Shown: piece by piece, positions 42,612 through 51,162 of the stretch | Numbering within the stretch: the first letter of the stretch is position 1 | Layout of the letters: every line of letters starts with the position of its first letter | From: Tianweitania sediminis | Lineage (GTDB): Bacteria > Pseudomonadota > Alphaproteobacteria > Rhizobiales > Rhizobiaceae | Length of the DNA: 64,000 nt | Reading direction: 5' to 3' | Assembly: GCF_017813335.1 (NCBI RefSeq) | Contig: NZ_JAGIYY010000008.1 | Span: forward strand, 124,001 to 188,000 | The notes under the pieces: generated by a model | What the model was told of the DNA's origin: nothing | Databases searched by the model: none | The model's input: only the letters and a program-made list of their open reading frames with translations | Position numbers and translations under genes: made by a program

Positions 42612-44245
42612 TCACCCTCCGACCCTACCAATCCGCCGCCATCGACGCCCTGTTCCAGTATTGGGGGCAGGGCGGAGGTAACGGCCTCATCGTCCTCCCA
42701 ACCGGCGCCGGTAAATCGCTGGTGGTGGCTGAGATCATGCGCAGGATCCTCCACAACTACCCCGCGATGAGGATCGCGTGCGTGACACACAGCCGGGAAT
42801 TGATCGTCCAGAACTTCCAGGAACTGATCAAGATCTGGCCCGATGCGCCAGCTGGGATTTATTCAGCAGGTGTAGGTCGTCGGGACACGCGGTCGAAGAT
42901 TCTGTTCTGTGGTGTCCAGTCCGTGTTCGCCAGGACGAAGGAGATCGGCCAGATCGACCTCCTCCTGGTCGATGAAGCCCATCTCATCCCCCGCAGCTCA
43001 GACACGATGTACGGCAAGTTCATCGACGGCCTTCGTGCCATGCAGCCGGACATGCGGATCGCTGGCCTAACCGCCACGCCGTACCGGTTGGACTCGGGCC
43101 GCCTGGATGAAGGAAGGGGGTCACTTTTCGACACCATCGTCTATGAGGCGAAGGTGACGGATCTGATTGAGCAGGGGTATTTGTCCCCCCTTATCTCCAA
43201 AGCCAGCTTGGCCCGAATGGACCTTGCCGGAATTGGGACCCGGGCCGGCGAGTTCATCCCGGCTCAGGTCGAACGGGCTGCGATGGAAGGCGACCTCGTC
43301 CACCGGGCTGTTGCCGAAATGGCGGACCTCGCCAATGACCGACGGGCCTGGCTCGTCTTCTGCGCCTCAGTTCGCCATGCCGAAGCAGTCAGGGATGCAC
43401 TCAGGGAACAAGGTATCCCGGCTGAATCCGTTGATGGCGGAATGTCGAAGGGGGAACGGGACGGGATCATCGTCGCATTTAAACGAGGCGACCTCAGAGC
43501 CTTGACCTCAGTCAACGTCCTGTCGATCGGCTTCAACGTCCCTCACGTCGACATGGTGGCTTTGATGCGCCCCACAAAATCGACGGGGTTGTACATCCAG
43601 CAGGTCGGTCGGGCATTCCGAACTGCACCCAACAAAGAGAACGCACTGATCCTCGACTTCGCCAAGGTCATCTCAATGCATGGCCCCGTCGATGCTGTGT
43701 CGGTTGGGCCATCAAGGGGTGGCGCTAAGGGGGAAAAAGACGCACCCCACCCAGACACGGTGCGGGCGAAGGAATGCCCCGATTGCCAAGCCTTGGCAGC
43801 CCTCAATGCGAGAGAGTGTAAGGTTTGCGGGCATGAATGGATCGTGGAGGAAAAACCGAAGCACGAAGCCGAGGCTCAGTCTGATCTCGGCATCCTGTCA
43901 ACAGAACGGGTTCCACCACAGATGCTCCCCGTCGTCGACTGGCGCCTCGATCGGCATGAAAAGGAGGGGTCCCCACCAAGCTTGAGGGTCACCTTCATGG
44001 CCGGCCTGCAGCAATACCGCGAGTGGTGGGCATTCGAGCGCCAGGGGTATGCCCGGCAGAAGGCTCAGCAGCGTTGGATCGAACACCAGGGCCTTCTGCC
44101 ATTCCCCAAGACCGTCGATGAAGCCCTAGCTCGTCGCCACGAGATCCAGATCCCGCAAACGATCTCCGTCAAACCTAACGGCCGGTACTTCGACATCACC
44201 GGGCGTTCGTTCCTGCCTCGTGAGCAGAGGGAGAAAGCAGCATGA
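42608..44245 (+). CDS. Superfamily 2 DEAH helicase with C-terminal zinc knuckle
   Basis: The product is 545 residues. Motif I PTGAGKS is at 31-37, motif II DEAH at 122-125, motif III LTATPYR, motif V SIGFNVPHVD and motif VI QQVGRAFR. Past residue 380 is a CPDC...CKVCG zinc knuckle, then a region conserved in phage helicases of this type (LQQYREWWAFERQGYARQKA). It probably unwinds DNA during replication or recombination. Confidence 0.87.
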   Translation: MITLRPYQSAAIDALFQYWGQGGGNGLIVLPTGAGKSLVVAEIMRRILHNYPAMRIACVTHSRELIVQNFQELIKIWPDAPAGIYSAGVGRRDTRSKILFCGVQSVFARTKEIGQIDLLLVDEAHLIPRSSDTMYGKFIDGLRAMQPDMRIAGLTATPYRLDSGRLDEGRGSLFDTIVYEAKVTDLIEQGYLSPLISKASLARMDLAGIGTRAGEFIPAQVERAAMEGDLVHRAVAEMADLANDRRAWLVFCASVRHAEAVRDALREQGIPAESVDGGMSKGERDGIIVAFKRGDLRALTSVNVLSIGFNVPHVDMVALMRPTKSTGLYIQQVGRAFRTAPNKENALILDFAKVISMHGPVDAVSVGPSRGGAKGEKDAPHPDTVRAKECPDCQALAALNARECKVCGHEWIVEEKPKHEAEAQSDLGILSTERVPPQMLPVVDWRLDRHEKEGSPPSLRVTFMAGLQQYREWWAFERQGYARQKAQQRWIEHQGLLPFPKTVDEALARRHEIQIPQTISVKPNGRYFDITGRSFLPREQREKAA

Positions 44246-44583
44246 CCCGCGAGATCATTCCTCAGCGTCGAGCTTCCGAAAACGAGGAGATCGCCTTTGC
44301 CGGCACCCAAGTCTCCGTCAGCTTCGGCTACTATGACGATGGCAGGGTAGCTGAGGTTTTCCTATCCACCCGCAAAGCCGGATCGGCCGTCGACGTAGCG
44401 GCACGCGACACAGCCGTCCTGATGTCGCTTCTCCTCCAATACGGTTGTTCAGCAAAGATCATCGGACGCGCCATCACCGCCGACGCTCAAGGCAGACCTG
44501 AAGGCTTGGCAGGCATCGTGGCTCGCTTAGTGGAGGAACGGCAAGCGGAGCGCGTCGCCCTCATGGTGGAGGCGGCCGAGTGA
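44242..44583 (+). CDS. TSCPD-domain-like phage protein
   Basis: The product is 113 residues. The pattern VSVSFGYYDDGRVAEVFL, RKAGSAVDVAARDTAVLMSLLLQYG resembles the TSCPD domain found near the end of some ribonucleotide reductases and as stand-alone phage proteins. The role of free-standing copies is unknown. It is coupled to both neighbours. Confidence 0.65.
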   Translation: MTREIIPQRRASENEEIAFAGTQVSVSFGYYDDGRVAEVFLSTRKAGSAVDVAARDTAVLMSLLLQYGCSAKIIGRAITADAQGRPEGLAGIVARLVEERQAERVALMVEAAE

Positions 44584-44999
44584 TGTTCGTCGCATATGGA
44601 AGACACACCCAAGCAGGGATTGAGGCACGGCGTCGCCGAGAGGATCGGGAGATACCCTTGTCGCAGCCCGCACCGCCACCCGCGCCGGTGGAGGTGGACG
44701 CTCCACCTGCCACACGCTTGCCTGATAGGCCCAAGGTCACGCCGATCCGAACACCGGCGATGGCTACGCGCCAGATGATTGCAGAGGTGGCGGAGCTCTA
44801 CGGCTGCACCTTTTCTGAGGTTGTATCTGACAAACGGCAGCGAAACATTGTCGATGCGCGACACGCGGCGATCCGCGCCGTCAGAACTGCCAATCCGCAC
44901 ATGAGCCTTCCGGAAATTGGCAGGATCTTCAATCGCGACCACAGCACCATCTTCCACTCCCTGAAGCAGCCCGTCAGGGCACCGAGGCGGCGATCATGA
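44583..44999 (+). CDS. DnaA domain IV-like DNA-binding protein
   Basis: The product is 138 residues. A proline-rich N-terminus precedes a C-terminal DnaA DNA-binding domain: VAELYGCTFSEVVSDKR, IVDARHAAIRAVR, MSLPEIGRIFNRDHSTIFHS. There is no AAA+ domain. It lies two genes before the prim-pol protein and 2.7 kb before the iteron cluster, so it is a candidate origin-recognition protein for the phage. The iterons do not resemble host DnaA boxes. Confidence 0.78.
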   Translation: MFVAYGRHTQAGIEARRRREDREIPLSQPAPPPAPVEVDAPPATRLPDRPKVTPIRTPAMATRQMIAEVAELYGCTFSEVVSDKRQRNIVDARHAAIRAVRTANPHMSLPEIGRIFNRDHSTIFHSLKQPVRAPRRRS

Positions 45000-45346
45000 C
45001 AGACCGCCACGACCCTGCTCTCTGCGGCATCTGCGGCCGCGGCACTGTCGGCCTCGGCTATGCCCCTCCCAGGTCTAAGCTCCCACCCCTGTGGGTGTGC
45101 GATGATCCCGAATGCCTCAGCTTGGCAACAAGGACATATCAGATGAAACAAGACACGTTCGACCGCCTCGAGGCCATTGCGGCGGCGCGTGGTGCGGAAG
45201 CTATGGGGCAGAGGTTGGAGGAGTTGGGTAAAGCCCAAGTCTTCGAGGGAATGGAATGGGAAGAGTGGCTTGATGCTGTTCGCAGCGGGATCGCCGGGTA
45301 CCGCCAGTGCCTTAAGGCTGAGATTTCCGGGGAGGCGCCGTTCTGA
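44996..45346 (+). CDS. Small zinc-knuckle phage protein (DUF6511-like)
   Basis: The product is 116 residues. An N-terminal CGICGRGTVGLGYAPP and CDDPEC form a treble-clef-like zinc site; the remainder is helical with EWEEWLDAVRSGIAGY. It resembles the DUF6511 group in rhizobial phages. No function is known. It overlaps both neighbours by one to four bases. Confidence 0.6.
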   Translation: MTDRHDPALCGICGRGTVGLGYAPPRSKLPPLWVCDDPECLSLATRTYQMKQDTFDRLEAIAAARGAEAMGQRLEELGKAQVFEGMEWEEWLDAVRSGIAGYRQCLKAEISGEAPF

Positions 45347-47718
45347 TGTCCGACACCATGACCCTCAACGACGTCCAACAGCTGCGCCGCACCCTATTAG
45401 ACCGTGGGTACAAGCCCGTTCCCGTCTTCAGCATCGACTACCACTTCTGCAACTCGCCGGGAAAGCAGCCGGAAGGGAAGGCGTGGAACGAGATGGCGAA
45501 GGCAGGGCACCTGCCTGCTTTGTCGACGAAGGCGATGAACACCGGGATCCTCTGCGACGGTCTCAGGGTCGTGGATGTGGACGTCGACGATCCTGACGCA
45601 GCTCGAGAGATCACGCATCTGGCCAGAGATTTTCTCGGCACCGCACCCGAGCGGTACAGGGGGAACAGTGCGCGTAGGACGATCGTGTACCGGGCTGCTG
45701 AAGGAGAGCCAAGGAAGAGGTCTGTCACTTCCGCAACGATCCGAAACCAAGACGGGAAGCCGGCCAAGGTGGAGGTTCTAGGGCAGGGGCAGCAGTTCGT
45801 CGCCTATGGCTTCCACCCGTCTGGCGCTGAACTCCTTTGGTCTGAACCCTCTCTGGGGGAGGTGGTGGTGCAGGATCTTCCCACCGTGTCGGAGGCGGAA
45901 ATCACCGACTTTCTAGAGGCCGCAGGCCGGGTGATTGGTGCCAGCCATGAGCAGGGTCAAGACCTCCACCACGCCGCCGCATCATCATCCCCCATCACAT
46001 ACACGCTGCAAGGTGCGGAGGAAGAGGAGATCGCGGAGCTCCTGACCTACGTCGACCCGGATCTCCCCTATGACGAATGGGTCCAGATCCTTGCCGCCAT
46101 TCATGACGCGACGGGTGGGTCCGGATCGGGCCTTGCCATGGCAGATGAGTGGTCGTCGAGGGGTCGGAAATATAAAAACAACAGGGAGATGGCGCAGAAG
46201 TGGAAGTCATTCGGAAAGCGGTCGGGCATAACCTCCGCCACGATCGCTGACTACGCCCGCCGTGGTGGTGCTGACCTATCGGATATCGCGATCCGACATA
46301 GAGGGATGCCAGCGCCTTCTTGGTATGATCCCGTTGAGGCCAAGAAAATTGCGGACGCCATCCTGAAATCCGCAATGAACAAGATTGCGGCAGCGTCGGC
46401 GGCTGAGGACGATGTTCACAATGAGGAGGACGACGAAGACCTCGGCGGCGCACACGACCACTTCGATCTCCCCGAAACGCTCATGCGCCCCGGCGGAGTA
46501 GTTCAGGACCTGACGGACTGGATCTGCGAATGGACCGGCGAGCCTGTCAGGATCCACGCCCTCGGCGCCGCTCTCGTCATTGTCGGGGCTCTGGTGGGCA
46601 GGAAGGTTTACACACAGAAACGCCCCACCTGCACCGCGTTGTATATCGGAGCAGTCGCCCCCTCAGGCATGGGCAAGCAGCACCCACAGAATGCGATCAA
46701 GCTCGTCCTAGACGAAATCATGGGATCTGGCCGCGGTCATACGGGATGGAACGTATCCCTCCCAGCCATTGCCATGGCATTGATGGATAACGCATCCAAG
46801 GTGATGGTGGCGGATGAGTTTGCAGACAAACTGGTCGGGATCCGCCACAAAAACGCCTCCACGTCTCAGTCGGCCATCTCCGAAGGCCTTAGGTCTCTGT
46901 GGGGAACAAACATCGGCAGCTATACCCCGGACGTTTCGATCACCCGCGGCGACGTGAAGATCCACCGGCCTAACATGAGCTTCTACGGATCCGCCACGAT
47001 CCGGGACTTCACCCGATCCCTCGTGTCAAAGGATGTCACGTCGGGACTGCTGAACCGCTTCCTTATCCTTCCCCGATTCGATCAGGTCGAGCATGGGGCG
47101 GATCCGGAAGGGATCATGACCCTTCCCGCATCACTCCGCCAGCGCCTCCAATGGCTCTACAACTGCCTTCCCGACCCACTCCAAGCCACCATGGCGGTCA
47201 GGGGAGACGGGTTCCCCCATAATCCGGTTATGGTGCCCATGAACGCGGAAGCTGCGGCCATGGATGAGGAGAACAAGGCGGAGCAGAAGCGCTTCATGCG
47301 CGGTGCGGACGATGACCCCACCCTCAGCCTATACGGCCGGTACGCCGAGCAGATCAAACGAGTAGCCTTGATCACGGCATGTGGGCGCAATCCGGAAGAT
47401 CTCAGTAGAGCCGTTCTGGATGCCTCAGCGATGAAATTCGCCCGCGAGCTCGTCACATACAGCCTCAGCCAGTTCGTGCTCATGGTCCGCAGGGATATGG
47501 TCGAGAACCAGGTTGAGGCGAACCGGGCCGCCGTGTTGAACCTCATTCGAGCTAGGAAAGAGATAACTCGGTCAGAGCTGCTTCGCAGGATCCGGCACAT
47601 CAGCGCACGGGATTTGAAGGACGCGATCCAACTGCTTCAGGAGGCTCATTGCATCATCGAGGCGCGGGCTCCAACCCGAACAAACAGCGCTCTCGTATAC
47701 CGCTATTTGCGCGGCTGA
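45346..47718 (+). CDS. Prim-pol primase / DUF3987 helicase-like replication protein
   Basis: The product is 790 residues. The N-terminal 200 residues are an AEP-type primase-polymerase (GYKPVPV, the metal motif VVDVDVDDPD at 75-84, SARRTIVYR). Residues about 225-285 resemble the PriCT_2 helical domain (YDEWVQILAAIHDATGG, RGRKYKNNREMAQKWKSF). The C-terminal half is DUF3987 with AVAPSGMGKQHP as its P-loop-like turn. It should prime and unwind at the phage origin, which probably lies immediately downstream. Confidence 0.83.
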   Translation: MSDTMTLNDVQQLRRTLLDRGYKPVPVFSIDYHFCNSPGKQPEGKAWNEMAKAGHLPALSTKAMNTGILCDGLRVVDVDVDDPDAAREITHLARDFLGTAPERYRGNSARRTIVYRAAEGEPRKRSVTSATIRNQDGKPAKVEVLGQGQQFVAYGFHPSGAELLWSEPSLGEVVVQDLPTVSEAEITDFLEAAGRVIGASHEQGQDLHHAAASSSPITYTLQGAEEEEIAELLTYVDPDLPYDEWVQILAAIHDATGGSGSGLAMADEWSSRGRKYKNNREMAQKWKSFGKRSGITSATIADYARRGGADLSDIAIRHRGMPAPSWYDPVEAKKIADAILKSAMNKIAAASAAEDDVHNEEDDEDLGGAHDHFDLPETLMRPGGVVQDLTDWICEWTGEPVRIHALGAALVIVGALVGRKVYTQKRPTCTALYIGAVAPSGMGKQHPQNAIKLVLDEIMGSGRGHTGWNVSLPAIAMALMDNASKVMVADEFADKLVGIRHKNASTSQSAISEGLRSLWGTNIGSYTPDVSITRGDVKIHRPNMSFYGSATIRDFTRSLVSKDVTSGLLNRFLILPRFDQVEHGADPEGIMTLPASLRQRLQWLYNCLPDPLQATMAVRGDGFPHNPVMVPMNAEAAAMDEENKAEQKRFMRGADDDPTLSLYGRYAEQIKRVALITACGRNPEDLSRAVLDASAMKFARELVTYSLSQFVLMVRRDMVENQVEANRAAVLNLIRARKEITRSELLRRIRHISARDLKDAIQLLQEAHCIIEARAPTRTNSALVYRYLRG

Positions 47719-47755
47719 GACTGCTTCGAATCTTTCCCGAAATCTTTCCCAAACA

Positions 47756-47788
47756 GCGAATCTTTCCGCGGGAAAGATTCGCTTTTTT
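47756..47788 (+). terminator. Rho-independent terminator after the replication operon
   Basis: GCGAATCTTTCC pairs perfectly over 12 bp with GGAAAGATTCGC around a 3-base loop, and six T residues follow (47783-47788). It lies 38 bases past the prim-pol stop. The stem is built from two facing iterons. Confidence 0.8.
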
Positions 47789-47934
47789 GTGCCTCCAAGG
47801 CGAATTCTTCCCAATCTTTCCCGAATCTTTCCCTGCTGTTTTGGGAAAGATTTGACCGCGAAAAAGGCAACGAAAACAAGGATGTAGATATAGAAGATAT
47901 AATCTTTCCAATCTTTCCCTTACCCCCTTCGATT

Positions 47935-47962
47935 TTGCCCCTTTTTGAGTGACAGGTATAAG
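47935..47962 (+). promoter_or_regulatory. Candidate promoter for the NusG-like and late genes
   Basis: TTGCCC (47935-47940), a 16-base spacer and TATAAG (47957-47962) lie downstream of the terminator and would restart transcription ahead of the NusG-like gene. The last inverted iteron is just downstream of the predicted start. Confidence 0.4.
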
Positions 47963-48096
47963 ACCCTCGGGAATTTGGGAAAGATTCCCGCAAACGTGGA
48001 CAACCCATCCGGCAACGCTTCCCGTCCGGCTCCAAATCACCTACTCTTCACCAGTCCGCAGCGGTCCCCGGTCAGCCAAGAGCCGGGAGCCCTTAA

Positions 48097-48732
48097 GTGC
48101 CAGAAGTTTCCACACCGCCACCATGGTACGTCGCCAGGTTGAAACCCGGCGCGAGCCGTACAGCCAGGCACCGTATCGGCCTCCCCGAGTGGCGCCATAA
48201 CGAGACCATTGCTGAGCGCAGCCTTCGAGATTGCGGGTTCACCGTCTATTTCCCCAAGATGCGGAAGGACATCATCCATCACCGCACTAGGGTTTTGATA
48301 ACCCGCGAGTTTCCCCTCTTCACCGGCTATTTGTTCGTTGATCGCATTACCTCGGGCCCCGTCAGCGCTAGAGATTGCGACGGTGTTGCCGAGCTGATGG
48401 GGGTGAAGACTGATGGCCGCCCTTGGCCTGTTCCCGCCGCTGTGGTCACCCGGTTCCAGCAGGCTGAGCAGGACGAGCTATTCGACGACACCAAGTCAGC
48501 CAGGATCAAGCGGGAAGAGGAGGGCAGAACGGAGCGGGAAACGATCATGATGAAGTTCCCTGCTGGATTGCCTATTCGGATCGAGAACCCACGACACATC
48601 CTCCACGGTTTCCACGGTCGTGTCGTTTCCGTCACTGGCCGTGGATTGGTCAAGGTGATGGTCGCGACGCTCCAGTCCCTTACCCCGGTACAGGCCGAGT
48701 TCCTCACCCAAGACCTGGAGACGGCTTGGTGA
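48097..48732 (+). CDS. Phage NusG-like transcription elongation/antitermination factor
   Basis: The product is 211 residues with GTG start 48097 and GGGAG seven to eight bases upstream. The NGN-type N-terminus reads WYVARLKPGA, GFTVYFPKMR and PLFTGYLFVD; a KOW-like C-terminus is GFHGRVVSVTGRGLVKVMV. A NusG paralog placed right after a strong terminator and before the late genes suggests a role in late transcription or readthrough. Length is slightly above NusG (about 180). Confidence 0.78.
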   Translation: MPEVSTPPPWYVARLKPGASRTARHRIGLPEWRHNETIAERSLRDCGFTVYFPKMRKDIIHHRTRVLITREFPLFTGYLFVDRITSGPVSARDCDGVAELMGVKTDGRPWPVPAAVVTRFQQAEQDELFDDTKSARIKREEEGRTERETIMMKFPAGLPIRIENPRHILHGFHGRVVSVTGRGLVKVMVATLQSLTPVQAEFLTQDLETAW

Positions 48733-49235
48733 TGTTGGTAACCAATAGGGCTTGCAATGTGTTGGAAACGGTGGATATCACCGCACAGACGAATGTTGGC
48801 TGTTCAGATTGCGGACTCCCGATCATCAACGGGAGGAATACTCGCCGGGCCTTAGGGGATGAGATCGTCGCTCCCCGCCTTGGCGAAGCTATGTCGCTGG
48901 ACAAGAAGCGAACCCACCGTCTCACCGAAGAAGAACGCGAAGGCATCCTTCGAATGTATCGCACCGGCGAGAAGATCTCGGTCATTGCCGCGACATATGG
49001 CGTCCCAACAAACTATCCCCGCACCCTGGCTGTTCGGCGGAACGTGACCCGAGGCGTGGCGGCAAGGATTGTGCGACGCGCTGATCCTGTCCAAGCCCGC
49101 AGTGAAACTGCTGCGCCGGTTGTACCGGTGGCAGAGATCCAGCGCCTTTCCGCTAAGGGCTTGGGCTGTACCCAGATCGCTGCTCTGCTCCGGTGTCGAT
49201 ACCGCGACGTTGCGGATGTGTTGGATCTGGTCTGA
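48732..49235 (+). CDS. Helix-turn-helix regulator-like phage protein
   Basis: The product is 167 residues if it starts at ATG 48732, which overlaps the NusG-like stop (TGATG); ATG 48891 (MSLDKKRTH) is an alternative that removes a less convincing N-terminus. Two helix-turn-helix-like units are visible: LTEEEREGILRMYRTGEKIS with VIAATYGV, and VAEIQRLSAKGLGCTQIAALL. It could act on late transcription or in packaging; context cannot decide. Confidence 0.55.
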   Translation: MLVTNRACNVLETVDITAQTNVGCSDCGLPIINGRNTRRALGDEIVAPRLGEAMSLDKKRTHRLTEEEREGILRMYRTGEKISVIAATYGVPTNYPRTLAVRRNVTRGVAARIVRRADPVQARSETAAPVVPVAEIQRLSAKGLGCTQIAALLRCRYRDVADVLDLV

Positions 49236-49284
49236 AACCATACAGGCTGCTTCGGCGGCCGTTTTCGTGTTGAGGGAGCAGAGC

Positions 49285-49467
49285 ATGAAGCTCCAAACAG
49301 CCTTCGCACTTGTCGACAAGCGCGGCATTGATCTCGGCAGTGTGTTCGAGAAAGAGCGCGAAGTTCGCGTTTATGCAGACCGGACAGATCCGCAGTGGAA
49401 GGCCAAGGGCTACACCATTCGCAAGGTCCACATCACCGTTGTTGATGATGGGGTCTGGCAGGAGTGA
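49285..49467 (+). CDS. Small hypothetical phage protein
   Basis: The product is 60 residues; ATG 49285 has GGAG six bases upstream. It is charged, with a short beta-like end (YTIRKVHITVVDDGVW). It overlaps the next GTG start by four bases. Confidence 0.55.
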   Translation: MKLQTAFALVDKRGIDLGSVFEKEREVRVYADRTDPQWKAKGYTIRKVHITVVDDGVWQE

Positions 49468-49853
49468 CCGAAACCTTCCGCCTTGCCGACGCTGCCGTGA
49501 CCATGGAGCCGAGTGGCCTGTCTGTGACCACGTTCCGCGATGGTGGCGTCGTGAAGGCTTGGCCCGGCGATCGACAGGAAGACAGGGCACGCGCCGTTTC
49601 GCTCGGGTATGCTCAGGATGTCTCGCAGCTTACGTGGCAGCACTTGGTCGCAATGAGCCGGGACCACGAAGCCAGTCATCACCTACTCGCCCACTGGCTT
49701 GGGCTGGACAGAAGTCCTACGCTACATGGTGTTTCCCGCAACCGGTACTGGCCGCACTGGCATCGCGAAGAAGCAGCTGCACTGGCGTTGCAGGCGTTCG
49801 CGTTGGCGGCCGGAGTTGATCTTCTCGCGATCCTGAGAAGGACCGCTGGTTAA
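49464..49853 (+). CDS. Hypothetical phage protein
   Basis: The product is 129 residues (GTG start). The block SRDHEASHHLLAHWLGLDRS followed by SPTLHGVSRN is a pattern I recognise from other alphaproteobacterial phages without known function. It ends directly at the ATG of the gpZ-like gene. Confidence 0.6.
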   Translation: MTETFRLADAAVTMEPSGLSVTTFRDGGVVKAWPGDRQEDRARAVSLGYAQDVSQLTWQHLVAMSRDHEASHHLLAHWLGLDRSPTLHGVSRNRYWPHWHREEAAALALQAFALAAGVDLLAILRRTAG

Positions 49854-50429
49854 ATGGCGCTCTCTGTTCGGATCCAAGGTAGCGGCCTGGTCCGCTTCTC
49901 CGATGCTGTCGAGGCATTGGGTGAGGTCAGGGCGCGAAAGGCATACAGCCGAGCCGTCAACGACGCTGGTCGCGACACCAAGACACCGACTCAACGGGCA
50001 TTGGCACAGCAGACAGGCCTGAAGGTCAAGGTGACACGGAAGGCTCTGCGGATCACCAGGGCATCACCTGCCACACTTGAGTACAAGCTGACCGGCACCG
50101 GTGGCGACATCGCCCTCAAATACTTCGGAGCGCGTGAGACCCGAAAGGGTACGTCCGCTGCACCGTTCAACAAGCGCAAGGTTTTCTCTGGTGCCTTCAT
50201 CAAGGGCGGGCAGTTCCCCAACCGCGTCGACATCGGCCGCGGCGGTCACGTCTTCGAGCGCGCCAGCATGTCCCGCTTTCCGATCAACAAGGTGAAGTCA
50301 GGCGTCGTCATCCCCAACGAGATGGTGAAGGACGCAACGGCTCGGACATTCGAGCGGGTCGGCCAGGCCAAGCTGCAGGAGAAGGTGCTGCGGCACGTCA
50401 AGCTCGTCGCCAAGGGCGTGCTGAGCTGA
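49854..50429 (+). CDS. Minor tail protein Z-like protein
   Basis: The product is 191 residues, basic. RARKAYSRAVNDAGRDTKTPTQRALAQQTGLKVKVTRKAL and later APFNKR, FPNRVDIGRGGHVFERA resemble the GPZ/minor tail protein Z family of lambda-like phages. Its place before the terminase genes, separated from other tail genes, is unusual. If the nearby cos site is real, this gene would be at the far end of the linear virion genome. Confidence 0.6.
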   Translation: MALSVRIQGSGLVRFSDAVEALGEVRARKAYSRAVNDAGRDTKTPTQRALAQQTGLKVKVTRKALRITRASPATLEYKLTGTGGDIALKYFGARETRKGTSAAPFNKRKVFSGAFIKGGQFPNRVDIGRGGHVFERASMSRFPINKVKSGVVIPNEMVKDATARTFERVGQAKLQEKVLRHVKLVAKGVLS

Positions 50430-50510
50430 TGCGAGGGGCAGGATCGGCATATGTGGCAGAACGGCCACACCCCCCGGTTCAGGGACCGTACCCCTAGGGG
50501 CTGACCCTAA

Positions 50511-50527
50511 GCGGCGGCGACCGCCCG
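50511..50527 (+). other. Candidate cos site (cosN)
   Basis: GCGGCGGCGACCGCCCG contains GGCGGCGACC, ten of the twelve bases of the lambda cohesive end GGGCGGCGACCT. It also has dyad symmetry (GGCGG-CGA-CCGCC). It lies about 80 bases before the nu1-like gene in a 178-base noncoding gap, as in lambda where cos precedes Nu1. Confidence 0.5.
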
Positions 50528-50607
50528 AAATGCGTCTAGGTGCAGCATCGCCAAAGCTGGCCTAGCTGGTTATTTGCAGGGCCTGCCAAGGCCAAGGAGA
50601 GCAAGGC

Positions 50608-51162
50608 ATGGCCGACAGGACAAATGGCCGGTTGGTCAGCCAGGTGGAGCTGGCACAGCTTTGTGGGGTCAAGACCACCACGATCAGGGTCTGGGAGCGG
50701 AAGGGCTGCCCGATCCATTCGAAAGGCAGCGCCGGGAAGGCTTCGGCTTACAACACCGCAGACGTGATGCGGTGGCGCGAAGAGCAGGCAGCGTTGGCCG
50801 CGACCGGCGACACGAACGCGATGGACATGGAAGAGGCGCGGCGTCGCAAGACGGCTGCTGAAGCGGCGCTGGCTGAGATGGAACTCGCAATCAAGCGCGG
50901 CGAGTATGTGCTGGTCGATGAAGTCGGCGCTGTGGTCGAAAGCGAGTATGCAACGATTCGGGCGAACTTCTCGTCCATGCCTGGCGATATCGCCGGCGAC
51001 TTGGAGCATCTCCAGGCGTCAGAGATCGAAGAGCTTCTCGCCACAAAGGTTTCGGAAATTCTGAATGAGCTATCAGCAGACAGCGAGTTCGCGTCTGAGG
51101 ACCCGGCTCAAGAGGGCGAGAGCGGAGGCACTGAGGCCGCCGCCGAAGCTAAACGTCGTTGA
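50608..51162 (+). CDS. Terminase small subunit (lambda Nu1 family)
   Basis: The product is 184 residues, the lambda Nu1 size (181). The N-terminal winged helix reads LVSQVELAQLCGVKTTTIRVWERKGCP and ASAYNTADVMRWRE. A Glu/Arg-rich coiled coil follows, then a C-terminal region ending in acidic and Ala-rich sequence. It recognises cos and recruits the large subunit. GGAGAGC lies upstream of the ATG. Confidence 0.88.
   Translation: MADRTNGRLVSQVELAQLCGVKTTTIRVWERKGCPIHSKGSAGKASAYNTADVMRWREEQAALAATGDTNAMDMEEARRRKTAAEAALAEMELAIKRGEYVLVDEVGAVVESEYATIRANFSSMPGDIAGDLEHLQASEIEELLATKVSEILNELSADSEFASEDPAQEGESGGTEAAAEAKRR

Larger units (their letters stand above)
47730..47985. repeat. Iteron cluster, candidate phage replication origin
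   Basis: The 9-bp word ATCTTTCCC (or with one change in the last base) occurs six-fold in direct orientation (47730, 47742, 47760, 47814, 47825, 47902) plus 47911. It is inverted as GGGAAAGAT at 47770, 47843 and 47977. An AT-rich stretch (about 47870-47915) lies between copies. Clustered iterons plus an AT-rich segment beside a primase-helicase gene are the usual anatomy of an origin. No protein-like reading frame fits here. Confidence 0.65.

Noticed and set aside
47649-47855. Open frame with repeated Ile-Phe-Pro downstream of the prim-pol gene
   Set aside because: The peptide repeats simply reflect the 9-bp iteron word; the region has a terminator and no ribosome-binding site.
47730-47985. 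Iteron cluster as a CRISPR array or DnaA-box cluster
   Set aside because: Units are only 9 bp, in both orientations and irregularly spaced, and they do not match the TTATNCACA DnaA box.
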